From NCBI RefSeq assembly GCF_900095135.1, contig NZ_LT605205.1, positions 3,782,001 through 3,846,000 on the forward strand: DNA of 64,000 bases, read 5' to 3'. A model generated the notes under the pieces. That model ran no database searches. It had not been told where the DNA came from and saw nothing but the letters and a program-made list of their open reading frames with translations. Source of the DNA: Proteiniphilum saccharofermentans. GTDB taxonomy: Bacteria; Bacteroidota; Bacteroidia; Bacteroidales; Dysgonomonadaceae. A program made the translations under genes and the position numbers. Shown in pieces: positions 27,972 through 36,502 of the stretch. Position 1 is the first letter of the stretch. Each line of letters starts with the position of its first letter.

Positions 27972-28036
27972 AACTCATAATTCATAATTTATTTTTCACC
28001 TTCCTACTCCCCACTCTCCCAGTCCTCCCAGTCTTT

Positions 28037-29401
28037 CTACACCTTATCCACATATTTATCGAGCCGTCCCTTCCCCCATATTTTCTCTATAACTACAAAG
28101 GCCTGGTCGGGACTCAGTTTATAATTCTTCTCCATCACACGCTGCACAAACACACAGTGCGAGATACTGGCCTTCCCTTGCACAATGTCCTCCGCAAGGT
28201 TTCTACAACCGGGTGCGCCACAGGCACCGCAATCGAAACCGGGGAAATAGGTCCTCAGCCTCTCTATGCGTTGCAGTTTGATAAGGGCTTTTTCTATATC
28301 CTCATCCAGCAGCAGGCCGTCGCGCGGATAAACGGGATCGACACCCGACATTGTATGAAGTATCTTCTCGTATTCCATCAGAGGGTTTCTCACCCTTCCG
28401 TTATCGGCATCTTTCAGTTTTTGCAATCTCTTCTGCCGATGTTCCAACCGCTCCACTGCCAGAAATCGGTTCCCGGGACAGAGAATACCACCCGCACAAC
28501 CCTGGTCGCAGGCACGCATCTCCAAAAAATCGATATCGGAAACATGTCCCGATTCAAGTTTTTCCAGAAACTCGATCACATTATCCATCCCGTCGATGGC
28601 AAGCCCTCTTCCGGGGAAATATTTTTTTTCGGTTCCCGATAACGACCAGTTGACGGAATCGGGTCTCATATTGGCGAAGGTTTTATGTAATCCCGGTTTT
28701 TTAAAGCCGTACAATATCTTGGATGCTTTATTGTAAACTGCCGTCATATTGACAGTCCCGTTGATAGGTGATTTCTCTTCTCCTACCGGTGCACGGGCAG
28801 CCACAGTTTTCGCAGCACAGGGAGTAACATAATAAATGGATAACTTTTCCGGGGCGAGGCCTTCTTTCTCTTTTGATCTCCGGAGATAAAGTGCGGCAAT
28901 ATCATGAGGCGCTTTCAACCGCATGATCTGCCCGGTGAGTGAAGGATACTGCACCTGGATAAGTCGTACAACCGCAGGACAATAGGAACTGATAAGCGGA
29001 TGCGAAGGATTTTGTTGCGCCACGGCCTGATAAGCTTCCTTCATGAAATCCACGGCCTGCTCTACTTCGAATACCTCATCAAACCCAACCTGTTTCACGG
29101 CACTCAAAACCTGGGTAGCTGAATATTCCGAAGGGAACTGGCCGATAAAAACGGAGGGTACAAGCGCGATCTTATAGTTTTCCGGCGGAAGGGTGCCAAG
29201 ACCATCATCCTTGGCATAGATGGCCCGCTGCGGACAGACACGGAAACACTCACCGCAATCGACACATCTTTCGGGTTGTATACGCGCATATCCGCCCATG
29301 ATCCGGATAGCCTGTGTGGAACACACACGCATACAATGGGAACATCCGGTACACCTGTCAGGATCGATCTGTATGGAATGTGTGTAGTTCCTGTCTTTCA
29401 T
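28037..29401 (-). CDS. sensory-type [FeFe] hydrogenase homologue
   Basis: 454 aa. Two N-terminal [4Fe-4S] ferredoxin motifs (CTGCSHCMRVC; CVDCGECFRVCP, about 15-60), an H-cluster-like domain (about 85-345), and a C-terminal [4Fe-4S] motif of the CGACGAPGC...C type (about 395-415). The H-cluster loops are degenerate but keep the key ligands: SSYCPAVV for TSCCPGW, TPCAAKTVA for MPCLAKKYE, RACDQGCAGG for MACPGGCIGG. The proton-transfer Cys is Tyr. No PAS domain is present, unlike group C HydS. Role inferred: H2 or redox sensing rather than bulk catalysis, with the kinase and phosphatase genes around it. Confidence 0.85.
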   Translation of the reverse strand: MKDRNYTHSIQIDPDRCTGCSHCMRVCSTQAIRIMGGYARIQPERCVDCGECFRVCPQRAIYAKDDGLGTLPPENYKIALVPSVFIGQFPSEYSATQVLSAVKQVGFDEVFEVEQAVDFMKEAYQAVAQQNPSHPLISSYCPAVVRLIQVQYPSLTGQIMRLKAPHDIAALYLRRSKEKEGLAPEKLSIYYVTPCAAKTVAARAPVGEEKSPINGTVNMTAVYNKASKILYGFKKPGLHKTFANMRPDSVNWSLSGTEKKYFPGRGLAIDGMDNVIEFLEKLESGHVSDIDFLEMRACDQGCAGGILCPGNRFLAVERLEHRQKRLQKLKDADNGRVRNPLMEYEKILHTMSGVDPVYPRDGLLLDEDIEKALIKLQRIERLRTYFPGFDCGACGAPGCRNLAEDIVQGKASISHCVFVQRVMEKNYKLSPDQAFVVIEKIWGKGRLDKYVDKV

Positions 29402-29413
29402 AACAGTACCTCA

Positions 29414-29836
29414 TCAAATATTAACTATAAATTCCAGCCGTGTGCCCACACCGGGGATGGAAGTAAGCGTCATCTCGTCACTGTTCTTTTTGATGTTGGG
29501 CAGTCCCATTCCCGCTCCGAATCCCATCTGGCGAACCTCTTCCGTGGCCGTAGAAAACCCCTCTTCCATGGCTTTTTCAATATCTTCAATACCGGGACCT
29601 TCATCTTCAACCACAACATGGATACAGAACGGTTGAATATCCACACTCATGACACCCCGGCAAGCATGAGCTACTACGTTCATCTCTGCCTCATAAAGCG
29701 CTATCGCGATCCTTCGCAACAAAAGCGGGGAAATATTGAACTGTTTCAACGTTTTCTTCACTTCCGAACTCGCACTACCTGCGGCACTGAAATTACTCCC
29801 CTCTATGTGGTGCTCTATTTTCAATTGATCTTTCAA
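29414..29836 (-). CDS. RsbW-like anti-sigma-type serine kinase
   Basis: 140 aa. GHKL ATPase fold: N box IAIALYEAEMNVVAHA (about 43-58), G1 VEDEGPGIED (about 76-85), G2 MGFGAGMGLPNIKK (about 103-116). It resembles RsbW/SpoIIAB-type kinases that bind sigma or anti-anti-sigma proteins, although no partner of that type is in the window. The frame has a TAA directly before the TTG at 29836, so that TTG, or another non-ATG codon just inside, is the start. It lies 12 bp before the HydS-like gene. Confidence 0.82.
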   Translation of the reverse strand: MKDQLKIEHHIEGSNFSAAGSASSEVKKTLKQFNISPLLLRRIAIALYEAEMNVVAHACRGVMSVDIQPFCIHVVVEDEGPGIEDIEKAMEEGFSTATEEVRQMGFGAGMGLPNIKKNSDEMTLTSIPGVGTRLEFIVNI

Positions 29837-29879
29837 TTATTCATTGTCAATTGTCAAAATCAGTACATCATCACTACTT

Positions 29880-29916
29880 CCCGATAAATCGGGACAAGTT
29901 GTCCCGACTAGTCGGG
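29880..29916. repeat. three overlapping palindromes in a DRTGG-rsbW spacer
   Basis: Consecutive perfect or near-perfect inverted repeats sharing their ends: CCCGATAAATCGGG (29880-29893), GGGACAAGTTGTCCC (29891-29905) and CCCGACTAGTCGGG (29903-29916). The transcript can fold in alternative ways. No T-tract follows on either strand, so it is not a standard terminator; it may be a REP-like element or an RNA-processing site. Confidence 0.8.
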
Positions 29917-29943
29917 ATCATTAAATCGACTTTTATACCCATT

Positions 29944-30288
29944 TCATTCCCGAACCGGTTTCAATCCGTTTTGATAAAGCCTGCCGGCAATTTCAAACAC
30001 AGTCAATCCGGATTCAATGATCGCTATATTGTTTTCTTTCGCCAGTTGAAGCATCTCGTCCGATATCCGTTTACCGCGAGCGAAAATAATACAGGAAATA
30101 TTGGATATCTCCGCAGTACGGATCGCCTGCAGAGTGCACAATCCTGTTATCAGGAGCGTGTTTTCCATATAATAACGCAGTACATCGCTCATCAGATCTG
30201 AAGCGAAAACATTTGTGTAATCGTGGAATGTATTACAATCGAGTTGAATTGTACCGTTAATAATTTCGTTTACCTGGTGTAAATTCAT
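29944..30288 (-). CDS. DRTGG-domain protein (second copy by coordinate)
   Basis: 114 aa from the ATG at 30288 (MNLHQVNEIING); a TTG at 30300 would add four residues. A single DRTGG domain: VFASDLMSDVLRYYMENTLLIT (about 29-50) and ENNIAIIESGLTVFEIAGRLY (about 84-104). It is homologous in layout to the protein at 27633-27971. It is the first gene of the signalling block, 250 bp after hydA of complex 2. That spacer shows no good promoter. Confidence 0.82.
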   Translation of the reverse strand: MNLHQVNEIINGTIQLDCNTFHDYTNVFASDLMSDVLRYYMENTLLITGLCTLQAIRTAEISNISCIIFARGKRISDEMLQLAKENNIAIIESGLTVFEIAGRLYQNGLKPVRE

Positions 30289-30537
30289 TTTTTGTTTCAA
30301 ACAATGTACGAAAACAGCTATCCTTATGTTTCCTGAAAGTGTTATTTCGCAACTATTTATATCATATTACTACTATTTTATCAGAAACAACCTCGTAAAA
30401 GTAATATTGCGGAGCAAAAGACATCTTTTTAATAATTTGATTATTAGATAATTAAAACAATTCCCCGCTACATTTCACAAAGTAAAACATTTTCCTTAGA
30501 TTAAAGAAATTTTTCAGTAATTAAATTCAATAAATTT

Positions 30538-32295
30538 TTAATATCCTCTTTCCACATAGTGCGTATGCAAGAGATGATGTGACTTCTCACCCAGGGGTTC
30601 ATTGAGAAAATCCTTATATAGCCTTGCTATTTCCGGATTTTCGTGTGACTTACGTATCGCCTTATGTTCATCTTCAAAATAAATGGATGCGGCACGCCTT
30701 TCACGTATTTCCGCATTGGTCGGTATGGGTTGGCCTCCTCCCCCCAAACAACCACCCGGGCATGTCATCACCTCGATGAAAGCATACGCAGATGTGCCAT
30801 TTTTAATCTGATCCAACAATATACCGGCGTTTTTTAGTGTGTGGGCAACCGCCACTTTCAATATGGTTCCATTCAAATTGACGTCGGCTTCTTTTATCCC
30901 CTGCAAGCCCCGGACCGACCTGAAATCGATATTGTCCAGCCTTTTTCCTGTGTAAAGCTCATAGGCAGTTCTCAATGCCGCTTCCATTACACCGCCCGTG
31001 GAGCCGAATATAACTGCCGCACCGGTAGATTCGCCCAACGGGCTGTCGAATTCCTCTTCCGGAAGTTGTGTGAATTCAATCCCGGTTTCACGAAACATAC
31101 GTGCCAGCTCCCGGGTTGTGAGGGAGTAATCCACATCAAAAAAGCGTTCTTTTTCCGTAAGGTTCAATTTTTCTTTCCAGTATTGGAATGCGCCGTCCAT
31201 TTCAGGCCTGCGTGCTTCATATTTTTTGGCGGTACAGGGCATGATGGATACCACTACGATATCCCGCGGATCAATACCTGTCATTTCTGCATAATAGGTT
31301 TTGGCTACCGCGCCGAACATCTGTTGTGGAGATTTACAGGTGGACAAATGCCCCAATAGTTCCGGATAAAAATGCTCGATAAATTTTATCCATCCAGGTG
31401 AACAGGAAGTGATCATCGGCAATGTGCCACCGTTTTTTATCCTATGGAGCAATTCGTTTCCCTCTTCCACAATAGTGAGGTCTGCCGCGAAATTGGTATC
31501 GAAGACCCGTGAGAATCCAAGCCGCCTCAGGCCGGCCACCATCTGTCCCGTGACCAGGCTCCCATAGGGCATGCCCATTGCTTCTCCGATGCCCACACGG
31601 ACAGCCGGTGCAGTCTGCACCAGCACTACCTTTTCCGGATCCTGCAACGCTGCCCACACTTCGCTTACCGAACTTTTTTCAGTGATAGCTCCCGTTGGAC
31701 AAACCAAGGCACACTGGCCGCAATTTGTACAGACGACATTCCCCAATCCTTTATCGAGAAAAGCAGATACCTTTGTTTTCAACCCTCGTCCCGAGAAATC
31801 GATCGCTTTTACATCCTGTATATTGTTGCAGACGGCAACACAACGTCCGCAAAGGATACATTTTTCAGGATCACGGACCAGAGAAAGAGAGGAATCATCT
31901 TTTGCGTAATACTCTTTGCGGGTCCGTACAAACCGTTTCGAATTGATACCCAATGTAAAGGTCAACTGCTGCAGTTCACAGTTTCCGTTCCGGTCGCAGA
32001 CCAGGCAATCCTGCGGATGGTTGGCCAATAACAGTTCAACATTCAATTTCCGGGCTTCCATCGCACGCAGGCTGTTGGTCGATATCTCCATCCCTTCGGT
32101 AACTTTTGTGATACAGGAGCGCAACAAAGACCTGGCCCCTTTCACCTCTACTACACATACTCCGCAGGATGCATTTTGAGATACATCCTTCAGATAACAC
32201 AAAGAAGGCACATGAATGCCCACCGAACGGCAGGCTTGCCAGATGGTACATCCTTCGGCTACCTGAACAACCCGGTTATTTATCCTGATTTCCAT
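30538..32295 (-). CDS. hydA: [FeFe] hydrogenase catalytic subunit HydA, complex 2
   Basis: 585 aa. Same layout as complex 1 HydA: [2Fe-2S] domain (1-75), HPQDCLVCDRNGNCEL (about 92-106), two [4Fe-4S] motifs (CILCGRCVAVC; CTNCGQCALVCP), and the H domain. Loop signatures: TSCSPGW, MPCTAKKYE, MTCPGGCLGGGGQP. In the first loop the second Cys of the common TSCCPGW, a cubane ligand in CpI numbering, is Ser here, unlike in complex 1. Otherwise the protein looks intact. It is the third gene of hydC2-hydB2-hydA2 (16-bp gap after hydB2). Confidence 0.95.
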   Translation of the reverse strand: MEIRINNRVVQVAEGCTIWQACRSVGIHVPSLCYLKDVSQNASCGVCVVEVKGARSLLRSCITKVTEGMEISTNSLRAMEARKLNVELLLANHPQDCLVCDRNGNCELQQLTFTLGINSKRFVRTRKEYYAKDDSSLSLVRDPEKCILCGRCVAVCNNIQDVKAIDFSGRGLKTKVSAFLDKGLGNVVCTNCGQCALVCPTGAITEKSSVSEVWAALQDPEKVVLVQTAPAVRVGIGEAMGMPYGSLVTGQMVAGLRRLGFSRVFDTNFAADLTIVEEGNELLHRIKNGGTLPMITSCSPGWIKFIEHFYPELLGHLSTCKSPQQMFGAVAKTYYAEMTGIDPRDIVVVSIMPCTAKKYEARRPEMDGAFQYWKEKLNLTEKERFFDVDYSLTTRELARMFRETGIEFTQLPEEEFDSPLGESTGAAVIFGSTGGVMEAALRTAYELYTGKRLDNIDFRSVRGLQGIKEADVNLNGTILKVAVAHTLKNAGILLDQIKNGTSAYAFIEVMTCPGGCLGGGGQPIPTNAEIRERRAASIYFEDEHKAIRKSHENPEIARLYKDFLNEPLGEKSHHLLHTHYVERGY

Positions 32296-32310
32296 AATAT
32301 GCGATTTTAC

Positions 32311-35300
32311 CTATTGACATTTGACATCACACCTCAGGCACCTCTCCACTTCGTTACGGGCCTGTTCACCCGTAAATCCGAATGAGATCTCATTGAAATT
32401 ATTCATTCTGTCTTTCACCGAGAGTCTTCTGGCCACGTTTTTCGGGCTTGGCTTCGGATTCATGGGCACCTGATTTCCATAATGGAATTCACGCGACAAA
32501 AGCTGGAATCTCTCTTCGTTCATCAGCGCCTTGTCAATAGAGGCAGCGGCTTTCTTTGCCATCCCCATTGCCTCTGCGGCGGTTGAAGGACCGCTGACAG
32601 CATCGCCGCCGGCATAGATCTTCGGATCAGATGTTTGACAGGTGAACGCATCCACCTTTATTCTGCCATCTTTTTCCATATCCAGACTGTCCCCCAAACT
32701 CTTTGAGTCGACCTGCTCCCCGATAGCCAGAATAATGGAATCACAGGGAATTTCTTCCAATATCCCGGTTGGAACAGGTTTCCTTCTTCCCGAACGGTCA
32801 ATGCCTCCCCGTGACATTTTTTCGATCCGCAGCGCCCTGACCTGTCCGGAGGTATCGGCAATGATCTCATGGGGAGATGAGAGGAATCGATATTTTATTT
32901 TTTCTTCTTCCGACTCGGATATCTCAACGGCATTGGCTGGCATGTCACTCTTTTCGCGTCGGTACACAATAGTCACATCCCTACCCATTCGCAGGATACT
33001 GCGGGCAGCATCGATGGCTACGTTACCGGCACCGATGATCACTACATGCCGGCCGAGCCCGGGGACTTTACCTGATGCGATCTTTTTTAAAACCTCAGTG
33101 CCGGCAAGGACACCCTTTGTATCTTCACCCGGAATATTCAAATCGACATCTTTCCATGCTCCAATCGCCATATAAATAGCGTCAGACTCTTTTCTCAGAT
33201 CCGTCAACGAGAGATTATTTCCCAATCGTTGATTGAATTTGAATTGAACCCCCAGCTTCTTAATTACCTTTATCTCTTTCTGCAGAAGCTCTTTAGGTAA
33301 ACGATATTGCGGAATGCCAAAGCGAAGCACTCCGCCGGCCTCCGGCAAGGCGTCGTAAACGATAACCTCATGCCCTAAGCGTACGAGATAAAATGCGGCC
33401 GTAAGCCCGGCAGGTCCGGCGCCCACTATGGCGATCCGTTTTCCGGTAGGAGGTAGTTTCTCTTTGACCAACTTCCGATAGATCTCATTCTCTTTCCCGA
33501 GTTGATACATGGTGTCCGCCAGATAGCGGTGGATCTCTCCCTGTGAAACCGGCTGATCCAGCATCTCACGCCGGCAACGCATCTGGCAATGGAAGTGGCA
33601 TATCCTGCCAATCGTTCCCGGCAGCGGATTATCGCGCAGTGTAAGCTCAAAAGCATCCTCATATCTGCCTTCTTTTATCAGTTCGATATAGCCGGGGATG
33701 TTCATGTGCAACGGGCAGCTGTTTTCACACAATGCCATATACAACGATTCGCACGTTCCTGCATGACAACGTTTTTCTCTGATATGCTCCTCGTATTCGT
33801 GCCTGAAATATCTCAATGTGGTCAGGATCGGATTGGGTGTGGTCTGCCCGAGCGCACAAAGCGACGAATCTTTGATGACACCGCTAAGGAGCTCCAGCAC
33901 GGCCAAATCGGCAGGAGTCCCTTGCCCCCTTGTGATGCGGGTAAGGATAGCGAGTGCCTGTGCGGATCCTTCGCGGCAGGGTGTACATTTTCCGCACGAT
34001 TCCCCGGCATTGAATTCGAGAAAATAACGTGCCACATCTACCATGCAGTTGTCCTGGTCCATCACGACCATACCGCCGGAACCCATGATGGCACCTATGC
34101 TGTTCAAAGACTCGTAGTCGACAGGTGTGGAAAAATACTCCAACGGTATGCAGCCTCCCGAAGGGCCGCCTGTCTGTACCGCTTTTACCCGCTTGGAAGT
34201 GCCTGTCCCTTCACCTATACCGAAGACAAACTGTTCCAGTTTAGAGCCCAGCGGAAGTTCCACCAGTCCGGTATTCTTCACTTTTCCGACCAGCGAAAAT
34301 ACTTTTGTACCGGTACTTTTCTCCGTACCGATGGCGCTGAACCATTCACTCCCTTTCTCTATGATGACAGGTATATTGCACCATGTCTCCACGTTGTTAA
34401 TGTTCGTGGGCTTTCCATACAATCCCCTGCTTGCAGGATAGGGAGGGCGGGGCATCGGGCGTCCGGCCTTTCCTTCAATGGAAGCGATCAGTGCCGTCTC
34501 TTCACCACAAACAAATGCTCCGGCGCCTTCCACAATATCCAGACTAAAGCTGAAGCCGGAATCCAGGATATTTTCACCCAACAGCCCAAATTCTTCAGCC
34601 TGCCTGATGGCACTTTTGAGGCGTTTCACGGCAAGCGGATATTCGGCTCTCACATACGCTATCCCTTTATCGGCTCCCATGGCGTATGCACCTATCAACA
34701 TGCCCTCGATCAGCATGTGCGGGTCGCTCTCGATCTCATTGCGGTTCATATAGGCACCCGGGTCGCCCTCATCTGCATTGCAGATAATATATTTCTGACC
34801 GGATTCCTGTTTTTGCATGATCGACCACTTTCTACCGGTAGGGAAACCCGCGCCTCCGCGGCCGCGGAGCTTCGCCTCCATCACCTCGCTGATCACGTCA
34901 GCCGGCTCAAAACCGGCAAGCACCTTGACGAGGGCATTGTATCCTCCTACGGCAATATAATCGAGGATATCTTCGGGATCAATGAGTCCGGCATGGCGTA
35001 ACACTACTTTCTGCTGCCCTTTAAAAAAAGGGATCTCGTCCCAATGCGGAATATCTTGATACCCTTTACCAAATTTCACTTCTGAAGTCAGGAAATCCCA
35101 TTCGTCTATCCTGCACAAAAGCTTGTTACGGCAGATCGTATTCTTCACCAGGCTTTCGATGATATGTTTTACGTCTTTTTCGTTCACTTTGCTGTAGACC
35201 AGCATCGGTTTACCGGGCTGGTAAAGCATTACCATCGGCTCTTCGGCGCAAAAACCGAAACATCCTGTCTGTTTGAGTTTACAATCGATCCCGGTATCTG

Positions 35301-35448
35301 TGATTTGCTTCCGGATCTGACGATAAACCGTATCAGCTCCATTGCCAATGCCGCAAGTCCCCATCCCTACCAGTATCATTGGCATGGCAGGAAGTATTCT
35401 TTCCTGATGCTGCTGCTCTTTTATTAGTTTGATCTCGGACGGTCTCAT
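32311..35448 (-). CDS. HydB (NuoF-like) fused to a GltD/NfnB-like NAD(P)H oxidoreductase, complex 2
   Basis: 1045 aa, nearly twice a normal HydB. Order: thioredoxin-like [2Fe-2S] domain (about 25-95: GMGTCGIGNG, GCFGFCAEEP), NuoF core with FMN/NADH site (about 130-500: GRGGAGFPTGRKWS, NADEGDPGAYMNRN, GAGAFVCGEETAL), ESCGKCTPCREG (about 497). Then, in place of the usual two-ferredoxin tail, comes a DPYD/GltD-type Fe-S domain (CENSCPLHMNIPG; CHFHCQMRCRR, about 580-640). After it lies an FAD/NAD(P) pyridine-nucleotide oxidoreductase (about 655-1000: GKRIAIVGAGPAGLTAAFYL; HVVIIGAGNVAIDAARS; YAGGDAVSGPSTAAEAMGMG-like). The end is CLRCDVKC. The fusion suggests a second pyridine-nucleotide site, perhaps NADPH. 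Confidence 0.93.
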   Translation of the reverse strand: MRPSEIKLIKEQQHQERILPAMPMILVGMGTCGIGNGADTVYRQIRKQITDTGIDCKLKQTGCFGFCAEEPMVMLYQPGKPMLVYSKVNEKDVKHIIESLVKNTICRNKLLCRIDEWDFLTSEVKFGKGYQDIPHWDEIPFFKGQQKVVLRHAGLIDPEDILDYIAVGGYNALVKVLAGFEPADVISEVMEAKLRGRGGAGFPTGRKWSIMQKQESGQKYIICNADEGDPGAYMNRNEIESDPHMLIEGMLIGAYAMGADKGIAYVRAEYPLAVKRLKSAIRQAEEFGLLGENILDSGFSFSLDIVEGAGAFVCGEETALIASIEGKAGRPMPRPPYPASRGLYGKPTNINNVETWCNIPVIIEKGSEWFSAIGTEKSTGTKVFSLVGKVKNTGLVELPLGSKLEQFVFGIGEGTGTSKRVKAVQTGGPSGGCIPLEYFSTPVDYESLNSIGAIMGSGGMVVMDQDNCMVDVARYFLEFNAGESCGKCTPCREGSAQALAILTRITRGQGTPADLAVLELLSGVIKDSSLCALGQTTPNPILTTLRYFRHEYEEHIREKRCHAGTCESLYMALCENSCPLHMNIPGYIELIKEGRYEDAFELTLRDNPLPGTIGRICHFHCQMRCRREMLDQPVSQGEIHRYLADTMYQLGKENEIYRKLVKEKLPPTGKRIAIVGAGPAGLTAAFYLVRLGHEVIVYDALPEAGGVLRFGIPQYRLPKELLQKEIKVIKKLGVQFKFNQRLGNNLSLTDLRKESDAIYMAIGAWKDVDLNIPGEDTKGVLAGTEVLKKIASGKVPGLGRHVVIIGAGNVAIDAARSILRMGRDVTIVYRREKSDMPANAVEISESEEEKIKYRFLSSPHEIIADTSGQVRALRIEKMSRGGIDRSGRRKPVPTGILEEIPCDSIILAIGEQVDSKSLGDSLDMEKDGRIKVDAFTCQTSDPKIYAGGDAVSGPSTAAEAMGMAKKAAASIDKALMNEERFQLLSREFHYGNQVPMNPKPSPKNVARRLSVKDRMNNFNEISFGFTGEQARNEVERCLRCDVKCQ

Positions 35449-35458
35449 ATGGTTAAAA

Positions 35459-36001
35459 CTATGTTAAGTTATTTTTACCGGTTCTTCGGGACTTTCCTCT
35501 TTTCAGTTTGTCCAGTATATTCAGCAATTTCTGTGAATTCACATTGCTGTGAATAATCCCATCCACTTCAACAACAGGAGATTGGGCGCACTGCCCGAAG
35601 CAAGCTACCGTTTTGATGGTAAACAGATTGTCGGGAGTGGTATAAGAGGATTCCGTATCGTCTTCATCCCTTTTAAAACCCAGAATAGCGGCGATATCAT
35701 CCAGCAGGGCTTTCGACCCTTTGGTATGACAAGCTGTACCCCTGCAGACAACAACAGTGTGCTTGCCTTGTGGTTTTAAGTTGAAGTAAGAATAAAAGGA
35801 GGCTACACTATATACCTGCGTATAAGGTATTTTCATTTTTCTTGAGATCTCAGCCAACGTTTCGCCGGGAAGATATTTCAGGTGGTTTTTCTCTTGTATC
35901 TCTTCCAGCGTCGTAAGCAGCATCCCTGGTTTTCCCCGGTGCTTTTCAATGATCTCATCGAGGAGAGCTTCTGAAACAGGAACATAGGTCAGTGTTTTCA
36001 T
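35459..36001 (-). CDS. hydC: bifurcating [FeFe] hydrogenase subunit HydC (NuoE-like), complex 2
   Basis: 180 aa. NuoE-family [2Fe-2S] thioredoxin-like protein: helical N-terminus (LLTTLEEIQEKNHLKYLP), YSVASFYSYF, and cluster Cys in CRGTACHTKGS (about 85-95) and VACFGQCAQSP (about 132-142). It is the first gene of the hydC2-hydB2-hydA2 operon (10 bp before hydB2), whereas hydC comes last in complex 1. The two gene sets therefore did not arise by simple tandem duplication. Confidence 0.92.
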   Translation of the reverse strand: MKTLTYVPVSEALLDEIIEKHRGKPGMLLTTLEEIQEKNHLKYLPGETLAEISRKMKIPYTQVYSVASFYSYFNLKPQGKHTVVVCRGTACHTKGSKALLDDIAAILGFKRDEDDTESSYTTPDNLFTIKTVACFGQCAQSPVVEVDGIIHSNVNSQKLLNILDKLKRGKSRRTGKNNLT

Positions 36002-36090
36002 AAAGACAGATTTTTATTATGTATATACAATACAACCGACAATTATACCGGGCAGACGGCTTCTTTGGCTTAACCATACTATTACACCTA

Positions 36091-36098
36091 CAAATATA
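36091..36098 (-). promoter_or_regulatory. -7 element upstream of hydC2-hydB2-hydA2
   Basis: Minus strand TATATTTG, matching TAnnTTTG, 90 bp before the hydC2 start. The -33 region has no TTTG at the usual distance. Confidence 0.4.
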
Positions 36099-36384
36099 AT
36101 ACACTTATATCGATTAAAGAAATTTTTCTTTAATTATTTTCCGGTAAATTCCCCAATCTTACACAACAGACATAATATATCTGATAATCTACTATTTAAT
36201 CCGAGGTTCAATGCCATTATCTATGGTGTATAAAAACCATAAGAACAAGGCTCCTCCGAAATTGGCATGGTTAATCTTTTCAAACCGGATAAAATAAAGC
36301 AATTCGCTTAATAAACAATAAACAGAAACAAATCTGTTTGACAATGTTATAGCAAATATCTATGTTTATTTATGAATTATTTTG

Positions 36385-36392
36385 TACTTTTG
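36385..36392 (+). promoter_or_regulatory. -7 element of the lysS promoter
   Basis: TACTTTTG, a full match to TAnnTTTG, 110 bp before the lysS ATG. TTTA or TTAT sequence lies where a -33 box would be. Confidence 0.55.
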
Positions 36393-36502
36393 CAGCCAAA
36401 GAGCCATCATCTATCCGCACACATTCAAAGATGATTTATTTCGCTATGTGTGAATGGAATAAATTTATTTGGAATAAAAATGGCTGAGAAAAGACCCTAT
36501 TT

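Larger units (their letters stand above)
36002..36502. other. 501-bp divergent intergenic region hydC2 / lysS
   Basis: Holds the two -7 elements at 36091-36098 (minus) and 36385-36392 (plus). Between them is a possible RNA fold: ATGCCA (36211-36216) with TGGCAT (36263-36268), enclosing ATGGT/ACCAT. No riboswitch class that I know fits, and no gene is seen. Confidence 0.5.

Noticed and set aside
33589-35001. 470-codon plus-strand open frame opposite hydB2
   Set aside because: A shadow of the hydB2 fusion gene, whose domains are clear on the minus strand.
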